From assembly GCA_030323885.1 (NCBI GenBank), contig CM059193.1, positions 77,341,447 to 77,405,446 of the forward strand: a stretch of DNA of 64,000 nt, given 5' to 3'. Below the pieces are notes generated by a model that was given only the letters and a program-made list of their open reading frames with translations, searched no databases and was not told where the DNA came from. Shown piece after piece: positions 30,999 through 41,173 of this stretch. This DNA comes from Branchipolynoe longqiensis. Its lineage: Eukaryota; Annelida; Polychaeta; Phyllodocida; Polynoidae. The position numbers and the translations under genes are program-made. Within the stretch, counting starts at the first letter, position 1; every line of letters starts with the position of its first letter.

Positions 30999-31790
30999 GC
31001 CTATAATATGAAGAACACTCTCCTGCAACAATATAGCTATGAAAAGGACTTGGGCGTAACCTTCGACTCCCAACTCTCCTTTCAGAAACACATGAGGACT
31101 ATCATCTCAAATGCTAACCAGAGAGTAGGAATAATTAAAAGAACTTTCCATTGCCTCAACAAGAACAATTTTCTCATTCTATTTAAGTCTCTTGTTAGGC
31201 CAATTTTGGAATACTATCCACAAATTTGGAGCCCAACTTTTCGGAAAGATATTCTGGAGTTCGAAAAGGTTCAGAGACGTGCAATGAAATTAGTTGCAGT
31301 TATAAAGGACTTACCCTATGAACAAAGGCTTAGGGAATTGAAACTTCCTACCCTTTCCTACAGAAGGAAAAGAAGTGACATAATTGAAGTATTTAAAATT
31401 ATGAAAGGTTTTGATAAAATAGATATGAACCAATTTTTCACCTTGAATAAAAGAGAAGGCAGCCGGGGCCATACTCTCAAACTAGTAAAACCCAGAGCCG
31501 TTTCAAAATTAAGGCAACACAGTTTCTCAAACAGGATCATAAATATATGGAATAGTCTCCCACAAAATGTTATAGATGCTGGCTCAATAAATTCATTCAA
31601 GAACCGATTAGAAAATGCATGGGCTGATGATACAGGGAAATTTGACCACTTATTCAGCACATGCTACTAATTTATTCCTTGTGTTGCTAATTACTTGCAC
31701 TCAAGCAAAAATGAGAGACAAATAAGTGTTCACACTTCCTGTCTACCAATCGCTATATCACTATATCACTATAAAATTCAACCTTGGTAA
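30999..31790 (+). mobile_element. CR1-like LINE, 5'-truncated, C-terminal RT end
   Basis: About 225 codons of the C-terminal part of ORF2 (blocks RPILEYYPQIWSP, KVQRRAMKLV, SYRRKRSDIIEVFKIM, NRIINIWNSLPQNV) ending at 31670, then a 3' end with short TATATCAC repeats. It is highly similar to 58340-59345. The frame appears to begin upstream at 30828, but that part is the antisense of the host exon 1. It sits immediately upstream of the host start codon in the opposite orientation. Confidence 0.9.
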
Positions 31791-32040
31791 TTGAACCGGG
31801 GCTCAAACAGGTACTATAACCACCACAGCCCAAATGAGGGATGCTCTCCAACCTGGTAAAGATAATAATAATATATTTATTTCTATCGGTAGCCTCCCAC
31901 ACTCTCTGTTCCGTACACTTCTCCCCCTGCGGCTAAAAATGGTAATAATTAGAATCCATGCGATCAATTATTGCATTAATCAAGTGCAAACTTATAATAC
32001 TAAATTGAAGAAAAATGAGCCGGCGAGCAGCAATGTTAGT
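31791..32040. other. No gene seen
   Basis: Short AT-rich stretch upstream of the HSD17B14-like gene. No promoter element could be assigned with confidence. Confidence 0.4.
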
Positions 32041-32057
32041 GTTACTGTTACCGCGGT

Positions 32058-32302
32058 GTGCAGCAAGGAGAGCCGAATCGACTGTCTCGGTGATATGTGT
32101 GCGGCGAAGAATCGACTGTCTCGGTGATCTGTGTGCGGCGAAGAATCGACTGTCTCGGTGACCTGTGTGCGGCGAAGAGTCGACTGTCTCGGTGAGCTGT
32201 GTGCGGCGAAGAATCGACTGTCTCGGTGATCTGTGTGCGGCGAAGAGTCGACTGTCTCGGTGAGCTGTGTGCGGCGAAGAGTCGACTGTCTCGGTGAGCT
32301 GC
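32058..32302 (+). repeat. 34-bp CpG-rich minisatellite, about seven units
   Basis: Tandem 34-bp units with the core GTGTGCGGCGAAGAATCGAC and TGTCTCGGTGATCT; spacing measured from 32101 to 32135. The units are contiguous, so it is not a CRISPR array. Confidence 0.92.
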
Positions 32303-32527
32303 AAGCGTGAAAGTGAGGAGACGAAGGGCCAGGAGGTGAGTAACGTAGTGCATTAGAACAATAAGTAGTGTGTGCGGCTACGTTAAATCAATTAACCATG
32401 CTGACAAGACAACATAAATAATGAAGGCCAATCGTGTCATAGCACCTCCAAAGCTCGGTGGTGAAATCGTTGAAGCGTTGCACGTGACACACTTAGGCAT
32501 TATTAGGACAGGGCAAGGACACTCAAC

Positions 32528-32690
32528 TTAAAGCTGCATGGTCCGATGAATTATCAAATTTTCAAAACCAAACCAATTATCTAGATTTGATTTTACATAT
32601 CTAACTTAGATACTGATGCACTTATTAAGCATTTGTTTCTGCGTAGAAGGCAATACTGAATCAATTTAGAACCTGTTACTGCAGAAGTCT
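32528..32690 (+). repeat. AGCTGCATGGTCCGATGA repeat, third copy
   Basis: Nearly identical to 23917-24075. A SINE remnant (GGCATTATTAGGACAGGGCA) precedes it at about 32490. Confidence 0.85.
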
Positions 32691-32819
32691 ATGGTGTCAG
32701 AGTTTTGGCAAGCTTGCCAAAACTAATTTTCCATGTTTGCATTCTAAATATCTCAAAAGTTTACCACTTAAAATGAAAGTAGCTTTGAACTAATGTAAAG
32801 TAGATAATATCCCAGATAC

Positions 32820-33345
32820 CACAGAGCTGTCGGGCCGACGTTGGCCCGGCAGTGCCCGCGCCATTGGGCCAACGGTGGCAAACTGCCGTCGGGCCGACGT
32901 TGTTTTGTCCACTGACCCGCCGTTGGGCCAACGGTGGCATGCCACCCATATCAGCATATGCCACTGTTGGCCCAACGGTGGCCCAACAGTGGCTGCGCCA
33001 TCAGGCCAACGGTGGCAAGCCGCCGTCGGGCCAATGGTGGCAAGCCGCCATTGGGCCAACGGTGGCAAACCACCGTCGGGCCGACATTGTTTTGTCCACT
33101 GACCCGCCGTCGGGCCAACGGTGGCATGCCTCCCATATCAGCATATGCCACTGTTGGCCCAACGGTGGCCCAACGGTGGCCCAACAGTGGCTGTGCCGTC
33201 GTTGGGCCAACGGTGGCAAGCCGCCGTTGGGCCAACGGTGGCAAGAGTCCATCGGGCCGACGTTGTTTTGTCCACTGACCCGCCGTTGGGCCAACGGTGG
33301 CAAGCCACCCATACCAGCATATGACACCATTGGCCGAAAGATGTC
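32820..33345. repeat. GC-rich foldback arm, copy B left
   Basis: More than 500 bp of GGGCCAACGGTGGCAAGCCG-type units with interspersed CCACTGACCCGCCGT segments and CATATCAGCATATGCCAC. It is the longer version of the arm at 1-260. Six or more overlapping frames are open only because the unit length is a multiple of three or nearly so. Confidence 0.8.
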
Positions 33346-33372
33346 ACCGTCAGATAATGTGGGTTACATGGG

Positions 33373-34095
33373 TTAAGCGGGCATTCCTTACACATGGTAG
33401 GCGGTATGCAGCATGTGGCATGCGGCATGCGGTATGCGAATGGCATGATTCCTTACACACGGTATGTGGCATGCGGCATGCGGCACATGACTGGCTATAT
33501 TTAAAAAATAAAAATAAACAAGTATACTCCTTACTGCACTGTATATGACCAAATATTCCATTTATATCTATGTACCTTTTCGTACGTCACAAGGGGGTTC
33601 CTACCTTTATTATAACCAAATTATAGATAAGTATTCATATTTCTGTGCATATGGTAGCATTTTTAGCTTTCCCGTAACCGTCTGTCTCCCGATTGGGACG
33701 GTCCTAACATCCTAAACTGAGCCATGTTAGGACCGTCCTTTTTGGTCAACAAAATCTGGGATGGTCCTAACATCCCTCGGAGCAAGCTAAACTGAGCCAT
33801 GTTAGGACTGTCCCATTTCTTCATATTTCCATCGTTCCATAATGCTCAGTCGCCTCTCCTTGTCTGAAACTAATGGACATGTGCGACTGATGGTTTTCTA
33901 TTCGCACCCGCGTGCCGCATGCCGCATGCCGCATGCCACACCGATCGCTACATGGACCGATCGGTTTGACGCATTCGCATTCGCATTCGCATACCGCGTG
34001 TAAGGAATGTAGCCCATAGACTTCAAGGCGTTTCGATTTTTTGTCACATTCGCATACCGCATGCTGCATGCCGCATGTAAGGAATGCACCCTTTA
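33373..34095. mobile_element. Nested foldback element (GCGGCATGC arms), TTA TSD
   Basis: Element 33376-34092. The left end and the reverse complement of the right end share GCATTCCTTACA and then run into GCGGCATGC/GCGGTATGC repeats, so the arms are again built from short subrepeats. TTA flanks both ends (33373-33375, 34093-34095), and copy A at about 290 shows the uninterrupted site. A 3-bp TTA duplication suggests PIF/Harbinger. The interior includes two hairpins at 33690-33820. Confidence 0.8.
33690..33820. repeat. Two tandem hairpins (GTCCTAACAT)
   Basis: GGGACGGTCCTAACAT pairs with ATGTTAGGACCGTCC across a CCTAAACTGAGCC loop. A second, longer hairpin with the same ends follows directly. 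Confidence 0.85.
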
Positions 34096-34578
34096 TTGTG
34101 GGCCTCAAACAGGAATCTGTGGATACGACATGGAGAAGATGTGGTATCCAGAGTCACAAAGCAGTTACCACAGATGGCACTGGAGGAGTAAACCCCAATT
34201 AAAAAAAATAAGTTTAATATCATAGAGGTGCATATGCCTCATATTAGATATTAACCTTAGGTAAAAAGATAAGATAAGAAGTGATGACTGTTAAACAAAA
34301 CCCAGCACTCCTCACTCTAAACACTTTTGCAATGAAAATGGTGTTTCATGAGCACTGGCAGGCATTTGTAACTTCAAACTCTCTACTGTCCTGTTCTGAA
34401 AGCAACCGTATTACACCTCACCTATGCTTGTTACTGTTAGTTAGGCACATTTTAACATCCTTCTCAACCATATCTATTTACCGCTTGATGGATGGGAAAG
34501 GCTCTGTACTTGCCTGTCTATAGGCATGCCTCATGCGTCGACATATGTTACTACTATGTCGGACCGACGCTACGCGGA
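34093..34578. mobile_element. Body of foldback-like element, copy B
   Basis: Homologous to 275-786. It starts TTATTGTGGGCC and ends GGACCGACGCTACGC. There is no real ORF. Confidence 0.75.
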
Positions 34579-36207
34579 AAACCCCAGTAACACCTTATGG
34601 CCCTGTCACACTACTACGTAATGCGGTAGCGTAAGCCGACGTAGGTGAAATTTGGCCATTACATCGAGACAAGTTACTCGTTCGTTAAGCCTACGTTGAG
34701 ATACATAATTTCCACCGTCGGACCACCATCGGGCCGTCCATAGTGGTCCGCCGCTTTTTGCCATTCTTTTTGCACACATTTTCCACTGTCGGACCAAACG
34801 GTGGTGGTCCGCCGCTTTTTGCCATTCACACATTTTACACCGTCAGACCACCGTCGGGCCGTCAGTGGTGGTCCGCCACTTTTTGCCATTCTTTTTACAT
34901 GTTTGCCACCGTCGGGCCACAGTTGGGCCGTGGGTGGTGGTCCACCGCTCTTTAGCCCCAGTCACACCTTACCGGACTGAGTACCGGACACCACCAAACA
35001 CCACTGGACAAAGAATTGTCTAGTCCGGTGGTGTTCAGTATCAAAATGTGTCAAACTGTTGCAACGGCCACTGGACGAAACGGAGACTAAATGGACAAGG
35101 AAGTACATTCACAAATAGCCAAAGGACGATAACTGGCCGATAACCTAACGACAACCGAATGTCAAACGGATGGACCAAACATATTACAAATAGCCACCGG
35201 ACTGTCACTGTGTGGTGTGTGGTGAGTGGTGTGTGGTGTGTGGTGTGTGTGGTGTGTGATGAGTGGTGTGTCGTGTGTGGAGTGTCAGGTGTGGGGTGTG
35301 TGGTATGCAGTTGTTGTCTGTTTTAATTATGTTTAGTCCGTTTTGTCCGGTACATGTCCGGTACCCATCCGTTACCTCTCCGGTTTGCTTCCTGCAGAGT
35401 CCGTTGACGGTTTTGGGGGAATTCGGTCCGGGGGGCTGCACACACAACTCACCACACACCGCACACCACACACCACTCACCACACACCACCCACACCACT
35501 CACCACACACCCCATACCACATTCACCACACACTGCACACCACACACCACACACATCCCACTCACCACACACCACTCACCACCCACCGCACACCACACAT
35601 CACACACCACTCACCACACACCACACACACCCCACACACCACTCACCCCACACCCCACACACCACTCATCACACACCACCCACACCACTCACCACACACC
35701 CCCACACCACACACCACACACCGCACACCACTCACCAAACACCCCACACACCACCCACACCAATCCGGCAGCCATTGCAACAGTTCGACACATTTCGATA
35801 CATTCTGATACTGAACACCGCCGGACTAGACAATTCTTTGTCAGGTGGTGTCCGGTGGTGTCCGGTGCTTTCCGGTGCTGTCCGGTGGTGTCCGGTACTT
35901 AGTCCGGTAAGTTGTGACTGGGGTTAAAGAGCAGCGGACCACCACCGACGGTCCGATGGTGGCCCAATGGTGGCCCAACGGTGGCAAATATGTAAAAAGA
36001 ATGGCAAAAAGTGGCGGACCACCACCGACGGCCGGACGGTGGTCCGACGGTGGAAAATGTGTGAAAAAAGAATGGCAAAAAGCGGCGGACCACCACCGTC
36101 AGCCTGACGGTGGCCCGACGGTGGCAAATATGTAAAAAGAATGGCAAAGAGCGGTGGACCACCACCGACGGACCGACGGTGGCCCGACGGTGGAAAATGT
36201 GTGCAGA
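34579..36207. mobile_element. Nested foldback: subrepeat arms around an inner element
   Basis: Outer arms 34690-34957 and 35928-36205 are inverted copies, each built of three to four 80-90 bp subunits (GGTGGTCCGCCGCTTTTTGC; the 11-mer TGGCCCGACGG). 34605-34690 begins CCCTGTCACACTACTACG, similar to sequence at the inner ends of the 25-30 kb arms. Between the arms lies the element at 34951-35931. The right end abuts the truncated tyrosine-recombinase gene. Confidence 0.75.
34951..35931. mobile_element. Foldback element with palindromic (GTGTGG)n/(CCACAC)n core
   Basis: Arms 34951-35205 and 35763-35931 are inverted (AGCCCCAGTCACAC, CCGGACTGAGTACCGGACACCACC, AAGAATTGTCTAGTCCGG in reverse). The core has a short GTGTGGTG tract (35205-35295) and a long CCACACACCACTCACC tract (35441-35762) separated by about 145 bp that again carries CCGGTAC words. 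Frames through the CA tract are artefacts. Confidence 0.82.
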
Positions 36208-36508
36208 AAGAAGAGCTGTTGCTACCTTCATGTCGTTCACTATCCTGAGAGTGAGCAGAGTCTTTAGGTAGGTAAAGACAGTGTCAGTTGACCAGTCGCC
36301 TCTGGCACAGAGCTCCTCAAGGGAAGCTCCAGTCATCGAGGGGAAGGTGCACCCACCCCTACGCAGGGAGTGGGAGGAGACCTGGTCAGGATCAAGTCCA
36401 GCCTTCTCTGCGAACAGTTTCAAGGTTGCTTGGTAGTATGAGTATGGGAGGGGAATGGAATCCCTGCCCGGAAGAGGGAAGCGGAAGGCCATAGCATCCG
36501 GTGGGGCC
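36208..36508 (-). pseudogene. Tyrosine recombinase gene, 3' part (split by Gypsy)
   Basis: The minus strand encodes the C-terminal half of a tyrosine recombinase: AMAFRFPLPGRDS, then the catalytic-core block SSHSLRRGGCTFPSM (H-x-x-R motif) and RGDWSTDTVFTYLKT with a candidate nucleophile tyrosine. The 5' part continues at 41310-41174, beyond the 4.66-kb Gypsy insertion. The 3' end is cut by the foldback arm at about 36207. Recombinases with HSLRRGG...RGDW are typical of DIRS-like and Crypton elements. I cannot tell which. Confidence 0.8.
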
Positions 36509-36643
36509 TGTGATGTATCGGTGTCATAGGTAACCATGACTTGTGTCATTGGCAACCACGACGTCATGTAGGGAATGCTGGGAAGGGCCTGCTCAAATAA
36601 ACAGTTCCACAACGCAGCTCAATGAGTTAACACGTTCATTACA
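36509..36643 (+). repeat. 5' LTR of Gypsy family 1 (135 bp)
   Basis: TGTGATGTATCGG...TTCATTACA; identical base for base to 41039-41173. It contains AAATAAAC as possible poly(A) signal at about 36595. Confidence 0.97.
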
Positions 36644-38943
36644 TGGTGTCAGATTCGTCGGAAGAACTCAACGAAATGGCTTTAACGGGCTTGAAACCCC
36701 CGTCCCCATTGAACGTAGACGATAACATGGCCATGAACTGGAGATCATGGTTGCAGGCGTACGAGATATATGCAACGGCATCGGGTGCTTCTTCCAAATC
36801 GGAGAGAGTACAATGCTGTGTCTTTCTCCACGTAGCGGGCAGGGAGGCACAACAAATACACAAGACGTTACGGATCGATGCTACAGATAAGGATAAAATT
36901 ATACCGCTCATTGCTGCTTTTACTGAGTACTGTGAGGGTAAGTCTAACATTACGGTCATCCGATATCAATTTAATTCATATAACCAAACATCTGAAAGCA
37001 TGGACGCCTATATTCGCGAATTAAAGTCACGTATAGTACATTGTTGTTATGACAACTTGGAAGACTCCTTGTTGTGTGATCGCCTGGTTTGCGGTATCAA
37101 GGATAATACACTACGTAATCGCCTGTTACAGACACCCAACCTGTCCCTGGATCAATGTGTACAGATGTGCAGGCTGAGTGAACATAAATCCACTCAGCTA
37201 GTTAACAACGATGTTCGTTCGGAAGACGGCGTAGCCAGCCTAGCAGCTGCCAACGGACGTCACCATGGAGTGACGTCACGACCAATACAACAATGGCTTA
37301 CACCTACGTCATCGAGGTTTAGGCCTACAAGACAGCAATCCGTGCAATGTGACAAATGTGGATATCATCATCAGAAAGGGAACTGTCCGGCACGCGGCAA
37401 GGAATGTGCCAACTGTCACAAGTTAGGGCATTTTCGAAAAGTTTGTAGGGCGCATTTCAATCATCCTATGCCAGTTAATGAATTGAGTGTTGACCCACAT
37501 AACGTTGACGACACGCAAGAAGATGTAGGTCAATCCTATGATCTATTTGTCGGTGCCGTGTACAACGACGCGAGGGATGAACCTGGATTGTGGTATACGA
37601 ATGTCAACATTGGAGGTGTGGACGTTTCTTTCAAGATGGATACAGGATCGGAGGCGAACATTTTACCACTGGATGTCTACCATAAGCTGGTGAATGTTGT
37701 TCTAGCTCCTTCCAAGTGCCATCTCGTGACATACAACGGCGACCGGATCATACCTGACGGAGAAGTGCATCTGGATGTGAGTGGGAGACAGCTAAAGTTT
37801 CAAGTCACAGATGCGGGAAGTGCTATCTTAGGAAAAGAGGCTTGTGTTGGGTTAGGCCTGATAGCTCGTGTGGATGCAGTTCAGAACACTTCGGATAAGT
37901 CGATGGCCCAAGACATGGTAAATAAATATTCTGACGTATTTGTTGGTTTAGGCCTGATAAAAGTAAACGCTACCATTCATATTGATGTATCTGTACCTCC
38001 TGTCATTGATCCCCCACGTAGGATACCTATTGCCATTACAGAAGATGTTAAACGAGAGCTAGACCGCATGTTAGAATTAGGTGTAATTGTCAGGGAAGAG
38101 GAACCAACCCCATGGGTCAGCTCTATAACAATAGTTAGAAAACCAGGAAAAATTCGAGTGTGTTTGGACCCGACCAAATTAAACAGGGCCATCTTACGTG
38201 GTCCGTACCCGATACGTACAGTCGAGGAGGTCGTGGCTCAAATACACGGGTCCAAATTCTTTTCAGTATTAGACGCAAACAGCGGTTACTGGCAAGTACA
38301 GCTAGATAGTAGTAGCTCCAAACTTTGTACATTTAATACCCCATGGGGTCGATTTCGTTACACCAGGTTACCGTTCGGTATCAAAACCGCGGGGGACATT
38401 TTCATAAAAGAAATGAATGACATGTTTCAGGATATTGAAGGGGTTCATGTAATCTCGGACGATATCCTGGTTCATGGCAAAACCATACATGAACACAATG
38501 AACGTTTGGAAGCGGTATTGTCCCGTGCCAGAGAGACAAATCTTAAATTGAACCCGAAAAAGTCGAAGATTTGCCAATCCAGTGTAAACTACGTAGGGCA
38601 TTTAATTACGGCTGAAGGATTGAGGCCAAATGAGGAGCGAGTCCAGGCAATCATTGACATGCCAGATCCAACTGACAAAGCTGCTGTGCAGAGATTTTTA
38701 GGCATGATCGGCTATGTAAGCAAATTTATAAATAACATGGCAGAGATAACTAGACCATTACGTATGGTAATAAAAAAAAATATAGCTTGGCATTGGGATG
38801 AACCGCAAATAACGGCATTCAAAAAACTAAAACAGTTGTTGAGGGATGCACCTGTCCTACGGTATTTCGATTGTAAAAAACAAATAACATTACAAGTAGA
38901 TGCGTCAAAATATGGGTTAGGAGCAACCATTTTCCCAAAATAA
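36643..38943 (+). CDS. gag-pol: Gypsy family 1 gag-pol, first part
   Basis: 766 codons. The ATG overlaps the LTR/primer-binding-site junction: its A is the last LTR base. Gag lies at residues about 1-220. Two zinc knuckles follow at about 235-270; the second is CANCHKLGHFRKVC (CX2CX4HX4C). The protease has FKMDTGSEAN (DTGS) near 330. The RT spans about 470-640 with VLDANSGYWQ, LPFGIKTAGD and VISDDILVHG; the catalytic box reads SDD, where most Gypsy elements have ADD or IDD. The start of RNase H is at about 745 (LQVDASKYG). The frame stops at TAA 38941-38943, after an extra C in a CCC run shortly before, and pol continues in the next frame at 38957. Confidence 0.93.
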   Translation: MVSDSSEELNEMALTGLKPPSPLNVDDNMAMNWRSWLQAYEIYATASGASSKSERVQCCVFLHVAGREAQQIHKTLRIDATDKDKIIPLIAAFTEYCEGKSNITVIRYQFNSYNQTSESMDAYIRELKSRIVHCCYDNLEDSLLCDRLVCGIKDNTLRNRLLQTPNLSLDQCVQMCRLSEHKSTQLVNNDVRSEDGVASLAAANGRHHGVTSRPIQQWLTPTSSRFRPTRQQSVQCDKCGYHHQKGNCPARGKECANCHKLGHFRKVCRAHFNHPMPVNELSVDPHNVDDTQEDVGQSYDLFVGAVYNDARDEPGLWYTNVNIGGVDVSFKMDTGSEANILPLDVYHKLVNVVLAPSKCHLVTYNGDRIIPDGEVHLDVSGRQLKFQVTDAGSAILGKEACVGLGLIARVDAVQNTSDKSMAQDMVNKYSDVFVGLGLIKVNATIHIDVSVPPVIDPPRRIPIAITEDVKRELDRMLELGVIVREEEPTPWVSSITIVRKPGKIRVCLDPTKLNRAILRGPYPIRTVEEVVAQIHGSKFFSVLDANSGYWQVQLDSSSSKLCTFNTPWGRFRYTRLPFGIKTAGDIFIKEMNDMFQDIEGVHVISDDILVHGKTIHEHNERLEAVLSRARETNLKLNPKKSKICQSSVNYVGHLITAEGLRPNEERVQAIIDMPDPTDKAAVQRFLGMIGYVSKFINNMAEITRPLRMVIKKNIAWHWDEPQITAFKKLKQLLRDAPVLRYFDCKKQITLQVDASKYGLGATIFPK

Positions 38944-40597
38944 TCAACCTGTTGCAATGGCTTCAAAAGCGTTGGACGAATGTCAAATCAGCTACACTGT
39001 TATAGAAAAGGAGCTGCTGGCTATATGCTTCGGATGTAAAAAATTTCATGAATATATCTATGGTAATAATGTTATTGTTCAAACTGATCATAAGCCGTTA
39101 GAATCAATTATGACAAAGCCTATCCACAAACTCTCGGCCAGGATGCAACGTATGCGAATGAGATTGCAAAATTATAATTTAACAGTGGTTTATACTAAAG
39201 GGTCAACCCTTTATTTTGCAGATACATTATCAAGAGCACACACATCTAGCATAGAGCCTAATGACCTCTTCGATAAAGACGTTTCGGTGGCTACCGTGGA
39301 TATTAGTAACGATGTAATACAGCAGGTTGTATCAGCCACAAAGAAAGACATAACCTTACAACAAATAATACGTTACACTGTTGACGGTTGGCCGTCTAAT
39401 AACAAAACTGTTTCGCCGGATGTTAAACCGTTTTACACTTACAATAGAGACATAACATCATCTGATGGTTTAGTATTCAAAGGCATGCAAATAGTGATTC
39501 CAAGATCATTACAAAACGAAATGTTAAATAAGATACACGAATCACACCTGGGAATCATTAAATGTAAACAATTGGCGAGGGACACTGTGTTCTGGCCTGG
39601 AATGAACCCTCAAATAGAGGACAAAATTGCCAGGTGTCAGATCTGTCAAGACTCCAGGAATTCCCCTCATAAAGAGCCTATGATAAGTCACCCTGTTGTA
39701 GACATCCCATTTTATAAAATAGGGGTCGATTTATGTCATTTATCTGGAGTCGATTATTTGGTCATTGTGGATTATTATACCAAATTTCCAGAAGTTATCA
39801 AAATGCATGACACTACCAGCAAAACAGTTATAATCGCACTAAAGCAGACATTTGCTAGATACGGTATACCTATGTTCGTTGTGTCTGACAATGGGCCTCA
39901 ATTCAAAAGTATTGAATATAACAATTTCTCTAACAAATACGGTTTCACGCCAATTTATACTAACCCTATGCATTCGCAAAGTAATGGCCAGGTGGAACGA
40001 TTTGTTCAAACCATCAAAGGCATCATAAAAAAGTCAGCAACTGATGACGGTGACATGTACATAGGTCTATTAAACTACAGAAACACAACCTTGCAGGGTA
40101 TGGGGGCGTCTCCATCACAATTACTAATGTCTCGCAGTCTAAGAACCCGCATACCTATTCTGGATGGTAGACTAAGGCCCAGGTTAGAACCATCAAAAAT
40201 GTCATTGTTGAAACGGGGTCAAGTAATGCAGAAAGGGTACTTTGATAAACGAGCTGGGAGACCTTTGGGTAAGCTTCAGGCTGGTGACGTCATACGATAT
40301 AGAGACCACAAAAATTGTTGGAGGCCGGGCAAAGTCATTCAGATTAACACACCTGGACCCAGAGACTATACAATCATCAACGACGACAACACAATTGTGC
40401 GCCGTAACAGGAAATTCCTTTTCAAATGTCCCCCTATAAGGCCACATACCGTGATCAGAACTGACCCAGTTCGGGTACCATTAGTTAAGGAACATGGTTG
40501 TAACAAAAGCACGGACAATCAAAATGTGACAACACCGTATAAGACCCGTTATGGTCGACAAATTCACCGACCAGAACGATTAAATTATCATACATAA
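38944..40597 (+). CDS. pol: Gypsy family 1 pol, second part (RNase H, integrase)
   Basis: Open to TAA at 40597; ATG at 38957 is internal and probably not a natural start. It begins with the rest of RNase H (VIEKELLAICFGCKKF, TDHKPLE, DTLSRAH). It then has the integrase zinc domain (HESHLGIIKCKQLARD...CQIC) and the DDE core: VDYYTKFPEV, VVSDNGPQFKS, QSNGQVERFVQTIKG. The C-terminal region has the GDVIRYRDHKNCWRPGKV block typical of Gypsy integrases. Overlap with the first frame shows a single-base shift as the only lesion. It may be a sequencing error or a true inactivating change; programmed frameshifting inside RNase H would be unusual. Confidence 0.92.
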
Positions 40598-41038
40598 GTC
40601 ATTTGCATGTACATTTCGGATCCTTAAATTAAACATACCTACGATTAAGATCGCTTAAGATATTAAATTGTACAGTACGTGCCATAAAAGAGCAACACAT
40701 GACATAATGTCAATCATTGATATTTTATATCCATGATGAATATCCTTCATTAAGGTTGTTTTGATTTATTCACATTTGTGATATTGGGATGTACTGAGAA
40801 TGTTGTGTCATATTAAGTTGATCACACCTGTCTGTAATAGTGTTAAAGTAGTGTCACAAGGACAATCACGCACTTACCGTATGATCGATCACTCTCGAAG
40901 GGAGGGAGAATATTGAGTGGTACTTATGGCAGTAGGGTAAGGATGTCATACATTTGAGACGTGCTTGTTCTGTTGCATTTCTCAACATCAATGTAAGTTA
41001 ATCCATAGTTCGTTCAATGTTTTCCAACGGAAAGGAGA
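40598..41038 (+). other. Gypsy family 1 3' untranslated region
   Basis: About 440 bp without an ORF, ending in the polypurine tract GGAAAGGAGA at 41029-41038, which primes plus-strand synthesis in this class. Confidence 0.85.
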
Positions 41039-41173
41039 TGTGATGTATCGGTGTCATAGGTAACCATGACTTGTGTCATTGGCAACCACGACGTCATGTA
41101 GGGAATGCTGGGAAGGGCCTGCTCAAATAAACAGTTCCACAACGCAGCTCAATGAGTTAACACGTTCATTACA
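41039..41173 (+). repeat. 3' LTR of Gypsy family 1 (135 bp)
   Basis: Identical to the 5' LTR; followed by the GGGCC target copy. Confidence 0.97.

Noticed and set aside
32058..32302. CRISPR-like array of 34-bp repeats
   Set aside because: Contiguous minisatellite without spacers.
32852..33376. 174-codon frame and several overlapping frames
   Set aside because: Tandem GC-rich repeat units read through without stops; both strands are equally open.
35263..35927. Thr/His/Pro-rich frames of about 180-194 codons
   Set aside because: Translation of a (CCACAC)n tract within a foldback element.
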